From: Pedobacter sp. D749
GTDB lineage: Bacteria > Bacteroidota > Bacteroidia > Sphingobacteriales > Sphingobacteriaceae
Length of the DNA: 64,000 nt
NCBI RefSeq assembly: GCF_019317285.1
Contig: NZ_CP079218.1
Coordinates: 248,001 to 312,000, forward strand
Direction of reading: 5' to 3'
The notes beneath the pieces are model-generated. The model saw only the letters and a list, made by a program, of their open reading frames with translations. It was not told the DNA's origin and did not search any database. Position 1 is the first letter of the stretch. Every line of letters starts with the position of its first letter. Of the stretch, positions 48,669 through 56,384 are shown one piece after another. A program made the position numbers and the translations under genes.

Positions 48669-49397
48669 ATGATCATCCTTATTTTTTTTCTTTGCCATTG
48701 GTTTTTATCCCTGTTTAGCCAAACATTTTTCCTTCACCGTTACTCTTCTCACAAGATGTTTAAAATGGAACTTTTTTGGGAGCGGTTTTTCTATCTGATA
48801 TTGCTGATTTCGCAAGGTTCATCATTTTTAAATCCCAGGGCTTATGCCATTCTGCACCGGATGCACCATGCCTATAGTGATACGGAGAAAGATCCGCACT
48901 CGCCACATTTTTTTAAGGATGTTTTCGGGATGATGATTGCAACGAAGAACATGTATATGAATTATCTGCAATATAAAATACAGCCGGAACCAGCTTTTCA
49001 GGGGAATTATCCGGAATGGCCGATTGTGGATAAGATTGGAAATTCATGGGGATGGAGAATCGCATGCGGTTTATTTTATATTGGCTTTTATGTTGCTTTT
49101 GCCAACCACTGGTGGCTGTATATCTTATTGCCGATCCACTTTTTAATGGGGCCGCTACATGGAGCAATTGTAAACTGGTGTGGTCATAAATATGGCTATT
49201 CTAACCATGATAATGATGATCATAGCAAAAACTCTTTACCCTGGGATTTCTTGCTGATGGGTGAACTTTTTCAGAACAATCATCATAAAAAACCGAACAG
49301 TCCTAACTTTGCTACCAAATGGTGGGAATTTGATCCAACCTATCCGGTAATGAAAGTATTGCACTGGATGAAAATCATCAAAATTAGAAAGGTTTAA
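48669..49397 (+). CDS. Membrane fatty acid (acyl-CoA-type) desaturase
   Basis: A 242-residue integral membrane desaturase-like protein. The histidine boxes are HRYSSH (23-28), HRMHH (63-67) and a third box QNNHH (202-206), with an extra His173 in WCGHKYGY, as in the stearoyl-CoA desaturase family. The first position of the third box is Gln, whereas HNNHH is usual; the diiron ligands His205 and His206 are retained. The protein is shorter than typical delta-9 desaturases, whose N-termini are longer. It would insert a double bond in acyl chains, supplying unsaturated substrate for the cyclopropane-synthase-type enzymes encoded at 51550 and 54913. It is separated from that cluster by an 803-bp repeat region. 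Confidence 0.85.
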   Translation: MIILIFFLCHWFLSLFSQTFFLHRYSSHKMFKMELFWERFFYLILLISQGSSFLNPRAYAILHRMHHAYSDTEKDPHSPHFFKDVFGMMIATKNMYMNYLQYKIQPEPAFQGNYPEWPIVDKIGNSWGWRIACGLFYIGFYVAFANHWWLYILLPIHFLMGPLHGAIVNWCGHKYGYSNHDNDDHSKNSLPWDFLLMGELFQNNHHKKPNSPNFATKWWEFDPTYPVMKVLHWMKIIKIRKV

Positions 49398-49466
49398 GGA
49401 GTTAAAAGGAAAAAAGACTAAAGACCAAAGCAGAAAGAATTTGAGTTCTCGCGTCGATTTCTCCCG

Positions 49467-49712
49467 CCATGGTCTGTGTTCCCACAGGCCATCAGTTAAT
49501 GCTTTTCATTTAGCCTAAATAAACAGGTTTTTGCCACTGAAACACGGAAAACACGGAATATATCCACATTCCTTCATTTCTACCATATTGGAGAAATGCC
49601 ATTCCATGGTCTGTGTCCCCACAGACCATCATTTAAGCTTTTCATTTAGCCTAAATAAACAGGTTTTTTGCCACTGAAGCACGGAAAACACGGAATATAT
49701 CCACATTCCTTC
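49467..49712. repeat. Tandem repeat, 137-bp period, two copies
   Basis: Copy 1 (from 49467) and copy 2 (from 49604) both begin CCATGGTCTGTG and share CTTTTCATTTAGCCTAAATA and CACGGAAAACACGGAATATA. In copy 2, ATGGTCTGTG and CACAGACCAT form a perfect hairpin. The second half is related to the inverted repeat at 34367. Confidence 0.75.
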
Positions 49713-49978
49713 TGCACTGTTTTGTGTTAGCTAAACCTGACAGCAGCGAAAATCCTTTTTGTTTGCAGTAACCTTACCTATACTGTCATGCTGAGGCACG
49801 AAGCATCTGCAGCCTATGAAACGGATACCTGCATCATAGCATAACAGCACCTCAAAAAGATTGAAGCGAATGGCAGGGCTATCGCAACCGATAAAAACTG
49901 GACCCTGCTTTTCAGATAATAACGCATTTGTTTCTCGAAATCCTTTTAATCCACGGATGCAAAAAAAAACATCTTCAT

Positions 49979-50124
49979 TCCATTGTCTGTGTCTGCACAG
50001 TTTTTTGCCACGGAAACACGGAAAACACGGAGCATATCCGCGTTCCGTCATTTCGACCGCAGCGGAGAAATCTATTCATTTCAATATTCGCTACGCTTCA
50101 TCCGATAACTATCAGATCGAAATG
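49979..50124. repeat. Third, diverged copy plus REP-like module
   Basis: Bases 49980-50055 match parts of the 49467 repeat (CCATTGTCTGTG; ACGGAAACACGGAAAACACGG). Bases 50046-50124 are a GTCATTTCGACC...GATCGAAATGAC module related to those at 29469 and 41684. The ORF-like stretches here are repeat shadows. Confidence 0.6.
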
Positions 50125-50200
50125 ACCATGCCCCTGATGAAATCCTTTTTGCCTATCTTACCGTATATACTCCAATCTGTTTTAAAAATTAAACCACCCA

Positions 50201-50536
50201 ATGATCAACTTCCTTAAAATCATTTTCTCTGCATTGTTCGTTTTTATGTGTTATAAAGTAATTAGCACGTCGTTGGAAAGTAACCTGTTCGAGCAGTGGG
50301 ATTTCCTGGGCGGCATACCCTGGATGCGCGCAACCCTTTGGGATTTTTATGCTAACATCTTCATTATCACGTTGTGGATGTTTTATAAAGAAAAAAGCAT
50401 TATTCTTAAAATCTCTATAGCCATTTTGTTCGTATGTTTAGGCAGTATAGCAACTTTAGCTTATGTTTTAGTGCATTTATTCAAACTAAAAGATGGCGAA
50501 GGTGTTAGAGAACTACTTTTAAGGCGAGAGGTGTAG
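50201..50536 (+). CDS. Small integral membrane protein (DUF1475/DUF2834-like)
   Basis: A 111-residue protein with about three membrane helices (residues 4-22, 48-64, 70-95) and the loop GGIPWMRATLWDFYANI. The PWMxATLWDFY block is typical of small membrane proteins of unknown function found beside DUF1295 and cyclopropane-synthase-like genes; whether it belongs to DUF1475 or DUF2834 I cannot tell without a profile search. It opens the cluster 50201-56151 and is 89 bp before the DUF1295 gene on the same strand. A role in lipid modification is inferred from position only. Confidence 0.7.
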   Translation: MINFLKIIFSALFVFMCYKVISTSLESNLFEQWDFLGGIPWMRATLWDFYANIFIITLWMFYKEKSIILKISIAILFVCLGSIATLAYVLVHLFKLKDGEGVRELLLRREV

Positions 50537-50625
50537 GGTTTAAGGTGTAGGGGTTCTTACAAGGAGTTTATTTATAACAATGCTGATTTTGGCTTTTGGG
50601 CCTTAAACCTTTTACCTTAAACCTT

Positions 50626-51441
50626 ATGCCGCTCCAAACAGGACATCTATTATTCATCGCACTCGTTTCGCTTATTGCATGCTGTTTTATTATGGCTTTG
50701 GTTTGGCTTTGGGCAAAGAAAATTAAAAATGCAGGTGTGGTTGATGTTTTCTGGGCACTAAACTTCCCTGTAATTACGATCATTACATTTTTTTTATCAG
50801 ATGGTTACGATCCCCGGAAAATTTTAATCTGTGGTATGTTTTTACTGGCAGAGTTGCGCCTGGGTATTCACCTGTGGCAACGTGTTATCGGTCATTTAGA
50901 GGAAGAAGAGGGTAGATACGAGCAGCTGCGTAAGGAATGGGGCGACAAAGCTGACCGCAATTTCTTCGTGTTTTTTCAGTTCCAGGCCATATCCAATGTA
51001 ATCCTGGCGATTCCAGTTTTTATCATTACTGCGAATCAATCGCAGGGCATCTCTATTTTAGAGTTTGCAGGTGCGCTGGTTTGGGTAATTGCTTTTTTCG
51101 GAGAAATGATTGCCGACAGGCAACTTGCCGCGTTTAAAAAAGACCCCGGCAATAAGGGGAAAGTATGTGATACGGGACTATGGTACTACAGTCGCCACCC
51201 CAACTATTTTTTCGAGTGGCTAACCTGGATGGGCTATTTCATTTTTGCATTGGCTTCGCCATGGGGTATTTTGGCCATCATTAGTCCGGCGGTGATTTTG
51301 TATTTATTAACCAGGGTTACCGGTGTGCCGAACAACGAAGAGCAAAATCTGAGAAGCAAACCTATAGCCTATAAAAAATACCAGGAAACAACGAGTGCCT
51401 TTTTTCCTTGGGGGAAAAAGGATGGAAAAGGGAAAATGTAA
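50626..51441 (+). CDS. DUF1295 (steroid 5-alpha-reductase-like) membrane protein
   Basis: ATG 50626 (271 residues) is chosen; the open frame begins 10 codons earlier with TTG. The protein is highly hydrophobic with about seven membrane segments and carries GVVDVFWALNFP near the N-terminus and the family signature GLWYYSRHPNYFFEWL in the C-terminal third. DUF1295 proteins resemble steroid 5-alpha reductases and isoprenylcysteine methyltransferases; the conserved RHPNY region likely binds a nucleotide cofactor. In this cluster an acyl-chain or sterol-like double-bond reduction is plausible but unproven. It is followed after 108 bp by a methyltransferase gene. Confidence 0.88.
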   Translation: MPLQTGHLLFIALVSLIACCFIMALVWLWAKKIKNAGVVDVFWALNFPVITIITFFLSDGYDPRKILICGMFLLAELRLGIHLWQRVIGHLEEEEGRYEQLRKEWGDKADRNFFVFFQFQAISNVILAIPVFIITANQSQGISILEFAGALVWVIAFFGEMIADRQLAAFKKDPGNKGKVCDTGLWYYSRHPNYFFEWLTWMGYFIFALASPWGILAIISPAVILYLLTRVTGVPNNEEQNLRSKPIAYKKYQETTSAFFPWGKKDGKGKM

Positions 51442-51549
51442 TACGGATGAGGGCCGCACTATTTGCAAAACCATCAGCCACTTTACATCGTACATTAAGC
51501 ATTTTCCATAATAAATAATCCATCTTACATTATTCCATTTTACATTTAC

Positions 51550-52584
51550 ATGTGGTACGATAAACTTTTAGAAAACGACAAACTTCCTGATACGGCCTTG
51601 CGCATCGGCATCAGAAAATTATGCAAGCAGCGCCTGGATGATGAAACGCTTGGCGATGAGGAACTACAGCAGGAAAAATTTATGGACCTGGTTGCTGAAC
51701 TGAAGCAATCGCCGATTGCGGTAAATACAGCCGATGCCAATGAGCAGCACTATGAACTGCCTACTGAATTTTTTCAGTATTGTTTAGGCAAAAATTTAAA
51801 ATACAGCAGTGGTTACTGGAAACCGGGCGTTAAAGATATTGATACTTCAGAAGATGATATGCTGGCTTTAACCTGTAAAAGAGCCGATTTACAAAATGGA
51901 CAGAATGTTTTAGAACTGGGCTGTGGCTGGGGATCGCTCTCATTGTATATGTCGGCTAAATTTCCGGAGAGCACTTTTACGGTGGTTTCGAATTCTGCAA
52001 CCCAAAAAATCTTTATCGATGAAACTGCAAAACAGCGTGGAATACAGAACTTAACGGTTTTAACTGCCGATATGAATACGTTTACCATTGCCGATACATT
52101 TGATAGGGTAGTATCTGTAGAAATGTTTGAGCACATGCGCAACTATAAATTTTTGCTCAACAAGGTTGCTTCTTTTATGAAACCAGATGGGAAGTTATTC
52201 GTGCATATATTTACACACAAAACCCTGGCATACAAGTTTGAGGTGATTGACGAAACCGACTGGATGAGTAAATACTTTTTTACAGGAGGGATTATGCCAT
52301 CTAACCACTTGTTTTTTTACTTTAACGACGACCTCAAAATTGATAAACATTGGGTGGTAAACGGAACCAATTACGGTAAAACTTCTGAAGCGTGGCTAAG
52401 CAATATGGATAAGCATAAAAAAGAAATCATGCCTATTTTAGAAACTACTTATGGTAAAGATCAGGCGGTGAAATGGTGGGTATACTGGAGGTTATTTTAC
52501 ATGTCGTGTGCCGAACTGTTCAATTACAATAAAGGAAACGAATGGATGGTATGTCATTATTTGTTTGAAAAAGGTATAAGGTAA
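51550..52584 (+). CDS. Cyclopropane-fatty-acyl-phospholipid synthase-like methyltransferase (copy 1)
   Basis: A 344-residue SAM-dependent methyltransferase of the CFA-synthase/mycolic acid cyclopropane family. It contains QHYELPTEFFQYCLGKNLKYSSGYW, the SAM-binding VLELGCGWGS at about residues 121-130, and VVSVEMFEHM. It lacks the N-terminal extra domain of classic CFA synthases, and FEHMRNYKFLLNKV and FVHIFTH are more like coclaurine N-methyltransferase-type relatives. It may methylate a double bond or another lipid group. Together with the second, more classic copy at 54913 it suggests two successive or alternative methylations. It precedes the flavin oxidase gene by 70 bp. Confidence 0.88.
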   Translation: MWYDKLLENDKLPDTALRIGIRKLCKQRLDDETLGDEELQQEKFMDLVAELKQSPIAVNTADANEQHYELPTEFFQYCLGKNLKYSSGYWKPGVKDIDTSEDDMLALTCKRADLQNGQNVLELGCGWGSLSLYMSAKFPESTFTVVSNSATQKIFIDETAKQRGIQNLTVLTADMNTFTIADTFDRVVSVEMFEHMRNYKFLLNKVASFMKPDGKLFVHIFTHKTLAYKFEVIDETDWMSKYFFTGGIMPSNHLFFYFNDDLKIDKHWVVNGTNYGKTSEAWLSNMDKHKKEIMPILETTYGKDQAVKWWVYWRLFYMSCAELFNYNKGNEWMVCHYLFEKGIR

Positions 52585-52654
52585 AGGGTTTAAGGCGTAT
52601 GGTTTATCCGTCTCAAATCTCATTTCTCACATCTAATATCTCAAATCTATCACA

Positions 52655-53905
52655 ATGAATAAACTCGCCATTATCGGCTCCGGAATAGCAGGCATGGGTT
52701 GTGCCCATAAACTGCAACATAAATACGACATAACCCTTTTCGAAGAAGCTGATTATATCGGTGGTCATACCAATACCATCACACTCGAAGAGGATGGACA
52801 ACCCATTTACCTGGATAGCGGCTTTATGGTTTTTAATTATCAAACCTATCCAAACCTGACAAAAATGTTCGCTGAGATTGGTGCCCCGGTAATTAAAACC
52901 GACATGTCTTTCAGTGTGCAGTTTCTGCCTAAAAATTTAGAATACAGTGGCTCGAGCTTGAACCATCTTTTTGCACAGCGGAAAAACCTGTTTAACATTT
53001 CTTATTTAAAAATGTTGATGCAGATTAACCGCTTCAACAAGCAAAGTGTCGAAATTTTGGATAAACCGGAATATCAGGATTATTCGATCGGGCAGTTTTT
53101 TAAAGCATTTGGTTATAGTGAGGATATGCTTTGGCAATATTTGATTCCGATGAGTGCTGCTGTTTGGAGTGCCCCAATGGAACAGATTTTGGATTTCCCG
53201 GCAGTTACGTTGATCCGTTTCTTTAAAAATCACGGCTTTTTAGGTTTAGATACCCAGCATCAATGGTATACGCTGCAAAATGGCAGTCAGGCTTACCGGG
53301 AAAAACTGATAGTACCATTCCGCGACAGAATCAAAATCAACAACAAAATTGTTTCGGTAAAGCGATTAGAAAACGGGAAAGTTGAAGTGGAAAATCAGAA
53401 AGGCGAGAAATTCGAATTCGATAAAGTGATTATGGCCAGTCATGCGGACCAGACTTTCGAAATCGTAAAAAATAAAACAGCGCTCGAAACCGAACTCCTT
53501 TCTAAATTTAAATACCAGCTAAACAAAGCCATTGTACATACCGATGAAAAGCAGATGCCCAAAGCTAAACTGGCCTGGAGCAGCTGGAACTACCGTGTAG
53601 AAAAACAGGGCGATAAATTATTGCCCAGCACCATTTACTGGATGAATAATTTGCAGGGTGTTTCTAAAAAGCAGAACTACTTTGTATCCATTAACCCAAC
53701 AGGAACATTAAATCCTGAAAAGATCATTAAAGAAATCGATTACCATCACCCTTTATTTGATGTTCCAGCCATGCAGGCTCAGGAGCAATTGCACAGGCTA
53801 AACGAAACCGGCCCGATATACTATTGCGGAAGTTATTTTAAATATGGTTTTCATGAAGATGGTTATAAAAGCGCAGTGGACCTGTGTAGGGGGATGTTAG
53901 TTTAG
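52655..53905 (+). CDS. FAD-dependent amine-oxidase-like protein
   Basis: A 416-residue flavoprotein with an N-terminal dinucleotide motif IGSGIAGMGCA (residues 6-16), the second GG doublet ADYIGGHTNT, and the C-terminal GPIYYCGSYFKYGFHEDGYKSA that places FAD. It belongs to the NAD(P)-binding/flavin amine oxidase superfamily and to a subgroup regularly found with DUF1365 and CFA-synthase-like genes. By analogy it might desaturate or isomerise a methylated acyl chain rather than an amine; the exact reaction is unknown. It precedes DUF1365 by 184 bp containing a REP-like palindrome. Confidence 0.88.
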   Translation: MNKLAIIGSGIAGMGCAHKLQHKYDITLFEEADYIGGHTNTITLEEDGQPIYLDSGFMVFNYQTYPNLTKMFAEIGAPVIKTDMSFSVQFLPKNLEYSGSSLNHLFAQRKNLFNISYLKMLMQINRFNKQSVEILDKPEYQDYSIGQFFKAFGYSEDMLWQYLIPMSAAVWSAPMEQILDFPAVTLIRFFKNHGFLGLDTQHQWYTLQNGSQAYREKLIVPFRDRIKINNKIVSVKRLENGKVEVENQKGEKFEFDKVIMASHADQTFEIVKNKTALETELLSKFKYQLNKAIVHTDEKQMPKAKLAWSSWNYRVEKQGDKLLPSTIYWMNNLQGVSKKQNYFVSINPTGTLNPEKIIKEIDYHHPLFDVPAMQAQEQLHRLNETGPIYYCGSYFKYGFHEDGYKSAVDLCRGMLV

Positions 53906-53960
53906 TTAGTTCATTACCAGTAAGATAAATATTGGTTTGATTAGGGGTTTAATTCAGTTT

Positions 53961-54039
53961 GTCATCCTGAATGCAATGAAGGATCTTTTCTAATGAAGAT
54001 ATCTTTAATTAAAAGATTCTTCGCTGCGCTCAGAATGAC
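53961..54039. repeat. REP-like palindromic repeat
   Basis: GTCATCCTGAATG at 53961 and its counterpart CGCTCAGAATGAC ending at 54039 bracket AAGGATCTTTT and AAAAGATTCTT, another inverted pair. A partial outer repeat (CAGGATGCTCAGAATGA) follows. It is non-coding and interrupts an otherwise co-directional cluster. Confidence 0.6.
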
Positions 54040-54089
54040 AGGATGCTCAGAATGAAAATCAATCATAAATTTCGTAAATTGTAATATTA

Positions 54090-54902
54090 ATGCAAATCAA
54101 CTCATCCATCTATACCGCAAAAGTCATGCACCACCGCCTGGCACCCAAAAAACATTCTTTTTGGTACAGCGTGTATATGTTTTATATCGATCTGGACGAG
54201 CTGGAAATGCTTGCGCAAAAGCTCCGTTGGTTTAGCCTTAATAAATTTAATCTTTTTTCTTTTCGCGATGCCGAACATCTTCAGTTGCCAAAAGAAAATC
54301 CTGATCAAACCAAAAATACACGTCAGCATGTAGAAGATTATTTAAAAGAGCATGGCGTTGATGGGAGCAGGCTTAAAATAAAACTCCTTACCAACCTCAA
54401 TGTGCTGGGTTACAATTTTAATCCCGTTTCTTTTTATTACTGCTTTGATGAGGAAGAAAATCCGGTATGTTGTGTGGCCGAAATCAGCAATACCTACCGC
54501 GAAATGAAGCTTTTTTTCTTCGGAAAAGACGAATTGCATGGCGATACCTTTAAAAAAATCACCACTAAATATTTTTATGTTTCACCGTTTATCGATCACG
54601 ATGATTCTTTCGATTTTAGCTTAAAAGTACCAGCTGATGCGCTCGATATTAAAATTAACGACTTGGATAAGAATGGTAAGTTGTTTTTTATCAGTACATT
54701 AATGGGTAAGAAAAAGCCATTAACCAATGCCGCTTTGCTGCGATATTTTTTTTCTATGCCCTTAATACCTTTACAGGTAATGGGCATGATCCACTGGCAG
54801 GCGCTTAAACTTTGGATAAAAAAAATACCTTTTCATCCAAAAGCTGAAAACCCTGAATTGCAACGCAACGTATATAAACCTTATAAACCACAAATAAAAT
54901 AG
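54090..54902 (+). CDS. DUF1365 family protein
   Basis: A 270-residue soluble or peripheral protein. The start SSIYTAKVMHHRLAPKKHSFWYSVYMFYIDLDEL, the block LTNLNVLGYNFNPVSFYYCFDEEE, and YFYVSPFIDHDDSFDF are characteristic of DUF1365. The family has no proven enzyme activity but is strongly linked to cyclopropane-fatty-acyl synthase and flavin oxidase genes. It lies between exactly those genes here; the downstream CFA synthase starts after only 10 bp, so the two are surely one operon. It probably takes part in handling modified acyl chains. Confidence 0.92.
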   Translation: MQINSSIYTAKVMHHRLAPKKHSFWYSVYMFYIDLDELEMLAQKLRWFSLNKFNLFSFRDAEHLQLPKENPDQTKNTRQHVEDYLKEHGVDGSRLKIKLLTNLNVLGYNFNPVSFYYCFDEEENPVCCVAEISNTYREMKLFFFGKDELHGDTFKKITTKYFYVSPFIDHDDSFDFSLKVPADALDIKINDLDKNGKLFFISTLMGKKKPLTNAALLRYFFSMPLIPLQVMGMIHWQALKLWIKKIPFHPKAENPELQRNVYKPYKPQIK

Positions 54903-54912
54903 ATTCAAAATT

Positions 54913-56151
54913 ATGAATACGCTTACCGCTGCCAGAACATCAAGGGGTTTTTTCGAAAGAGTAGTGCTTAATGCACTTTCTAAAATGACATTAGGCAAAT
55001 TGGAACTTGCATTGCCAGGTGGCGAAACAATGGTTTTTGGAAGCGGTGAACATAAAATTGAAGCACATATACAGGTTAACCACCCCGATTTCTTTAAATC
55101 TATTGCACTTTATGGCGATATTGGTTTCGGCGAAGGCTATACCTCGGGCCTTTGGGATACCAAAAACATTAGCAACGTAATTAAATGGATAATTCTGAAT
55201 ATTGAAAATGCCCCTTCAGTTACCGGGAGCAAGGTAAACTCCATAGCGCTGAATATTTTTAAGTGGGTAAACAAGGTTTATCACGTGCGCAGGGCAAATA
55301 CTTTGGCCGGATCGCAGAAAAATATTTCAGAACATTACGATCTGAACAACGATTTCTTTGCGACTTTTCTGGATAAAACCATGACTTATTCAAGCGGTTA
55401 TTTTAACCCTGAAGATTTAAGTTTGGAAGAATCGCAATATGCCAAATACGATCGCCTGGCCAGGCAGTTAAAAATAAAAACCACCGACCATGTATTGGAA
55501 ATTGGAAGTGGTTGGGGCGGTAATGCGATTTTTTTAGCCAAAAATTATGGCTGTAAAGTTACTTCGGTTACCATTTCTAAAGAACAGCAAAAATTGGCGA
55601 TGGAGCGTGTTCATGCAGAAGGACTGGTAGATCAGGTTTCGGTCATTATTCAGGATTACCGCAAAATTGAAGGTACTTTTGATAAAATCGTATCTATTGA
55701 AATGCTAGAGGCCGTGGGTCACCAATATTTAGAAACCTATTTCGAAAAATGCCAGAAGTTATTAAAACCGGATGGGATTTTTGCCTTTCAGGTCATTACT
55801 GCTCCCGATTGTAGATATGATAAATTAAGAAACGGTGTAGATTGGATTCAGAAGCACATTTTTCCAGGCTCGCTTTTACCTTCGGTAGCCGCAATAAACA
55901 AAGCAATAAATGAAACCGGCGATTTAACCATGGTGGATTTGAAAGATATGGGTTTAGATTATGCCCGTACACTTCATTTATGGTTTATCGCATTCAATAA
56001 AAACCTGAATAAAGTAAAAGCCCTCGGCTTTGATGAAACCTTTATCCGCAAGTGGAATTATTACCTTAACTATTGCGAAGCAGCTTTTGCCATGCGGAAT
56101 ATTAATGTGATGCAAATGGTTTATTCAAGACCAAATAATATTTCGAGGTAA
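54913..56151 (+). CDS. Cyclopropane-fatty-acyl-phospholipid synthase (copy 2, classic type)
   Basis: A 412-residue enzyme that transfers a methylene from S-adenosylmethionine to the double bond of acyl chains in phospholipids. It has the N-terminal lipid-binding-type domain, then NISEHYDLNNDFFATFLDKTMTYSSGYF, the SAM loop EIGSGWGG at about residues 196-203, the SIEMLEAVGHQY block near 260-272, and PDGIFAFQVIT. Length and layout match ordinary CFA synthases. It is the last gene of the lipid cluster, 10 bp after DUF1365. A product other than a cyclopropane (for example a methyl branch) is possible in this context. Confidence 0.92.
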   Translation: MNTLTAARTSRGFFERVVLNALSKMTLGKLELALPGGETMVFGSGEHKIEAHIQVNHPDFFKSIALYGDIGFGEGYTSGLWDTKNISNVIKWIILNIENAPSVTGSKVNSIALNIFKWVNKVYHVRRANTLAGSQKNISEHYDLNNDFFATFLDKTMTYSSGYFNPEDLSLEESQYAKYDRLARQLKIKTTDHVLEIGSGWGGNAIFLAKNYGCKVTSVTISKEQQKLAMERVHAEGLVDQVSVIIQDYRKIEGTFDKIVSIEMLEAVGHQYLETYFEKCQKLLKPDGIFAFQVITAPDCRYDKLRNGVDWIQKHIFPGSLLPSVAAINKAINETGDLTMVDLKDMGLDYARTLHLWFIAFNKNLNKVKALGFDETFIRKWNYYLNYCEAAFAMRNINVMQMVYSRPNNISR

Positions 56152-56271
56152 AACGTGTAATGTAAAGATGAGATGGGTAAAATTTCCATTATCCATTTTC
56201 AATAGTTAACCGATTTAAACAATTAACCAGTGAACTATTTTTATTATTTGTCATCTATAATTCCTTTCACC

Positions 56272-56328
56272 GGTAAAAGTATAGTGTTTGCCGAATAATT
56301 AATGGAGTTGGTGTAAAAAGTATAGCGT
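56272..56328. promoter_or_regulatory. Direct repeat upstream of the outer-membrane receptor gene
   Basis: GGTAAAAGTATAGTGT (56272-56287) and TGTAAAAAGTATAGCGT (56312-56328) are direct repeats about 40 bp apart, roughly four helical turns, in the promoter region of the gene starting at 56385. It is a candidate two-site operator; the regulator is unknown. Confidence 0.35.
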
Positions 56329-56384
56329 ATTATTGTAACAAAATGCAATTTGCGCAGACTAATTAATAAAGACCTACTCTTAAA

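Noticed and set aside
49731..50217. Overlapping ORFs of 65-118 codons on both strands
   Set aside because: They cover the CACGGAAAACACGGA repeats and a REP-like module and have no protein-family features.
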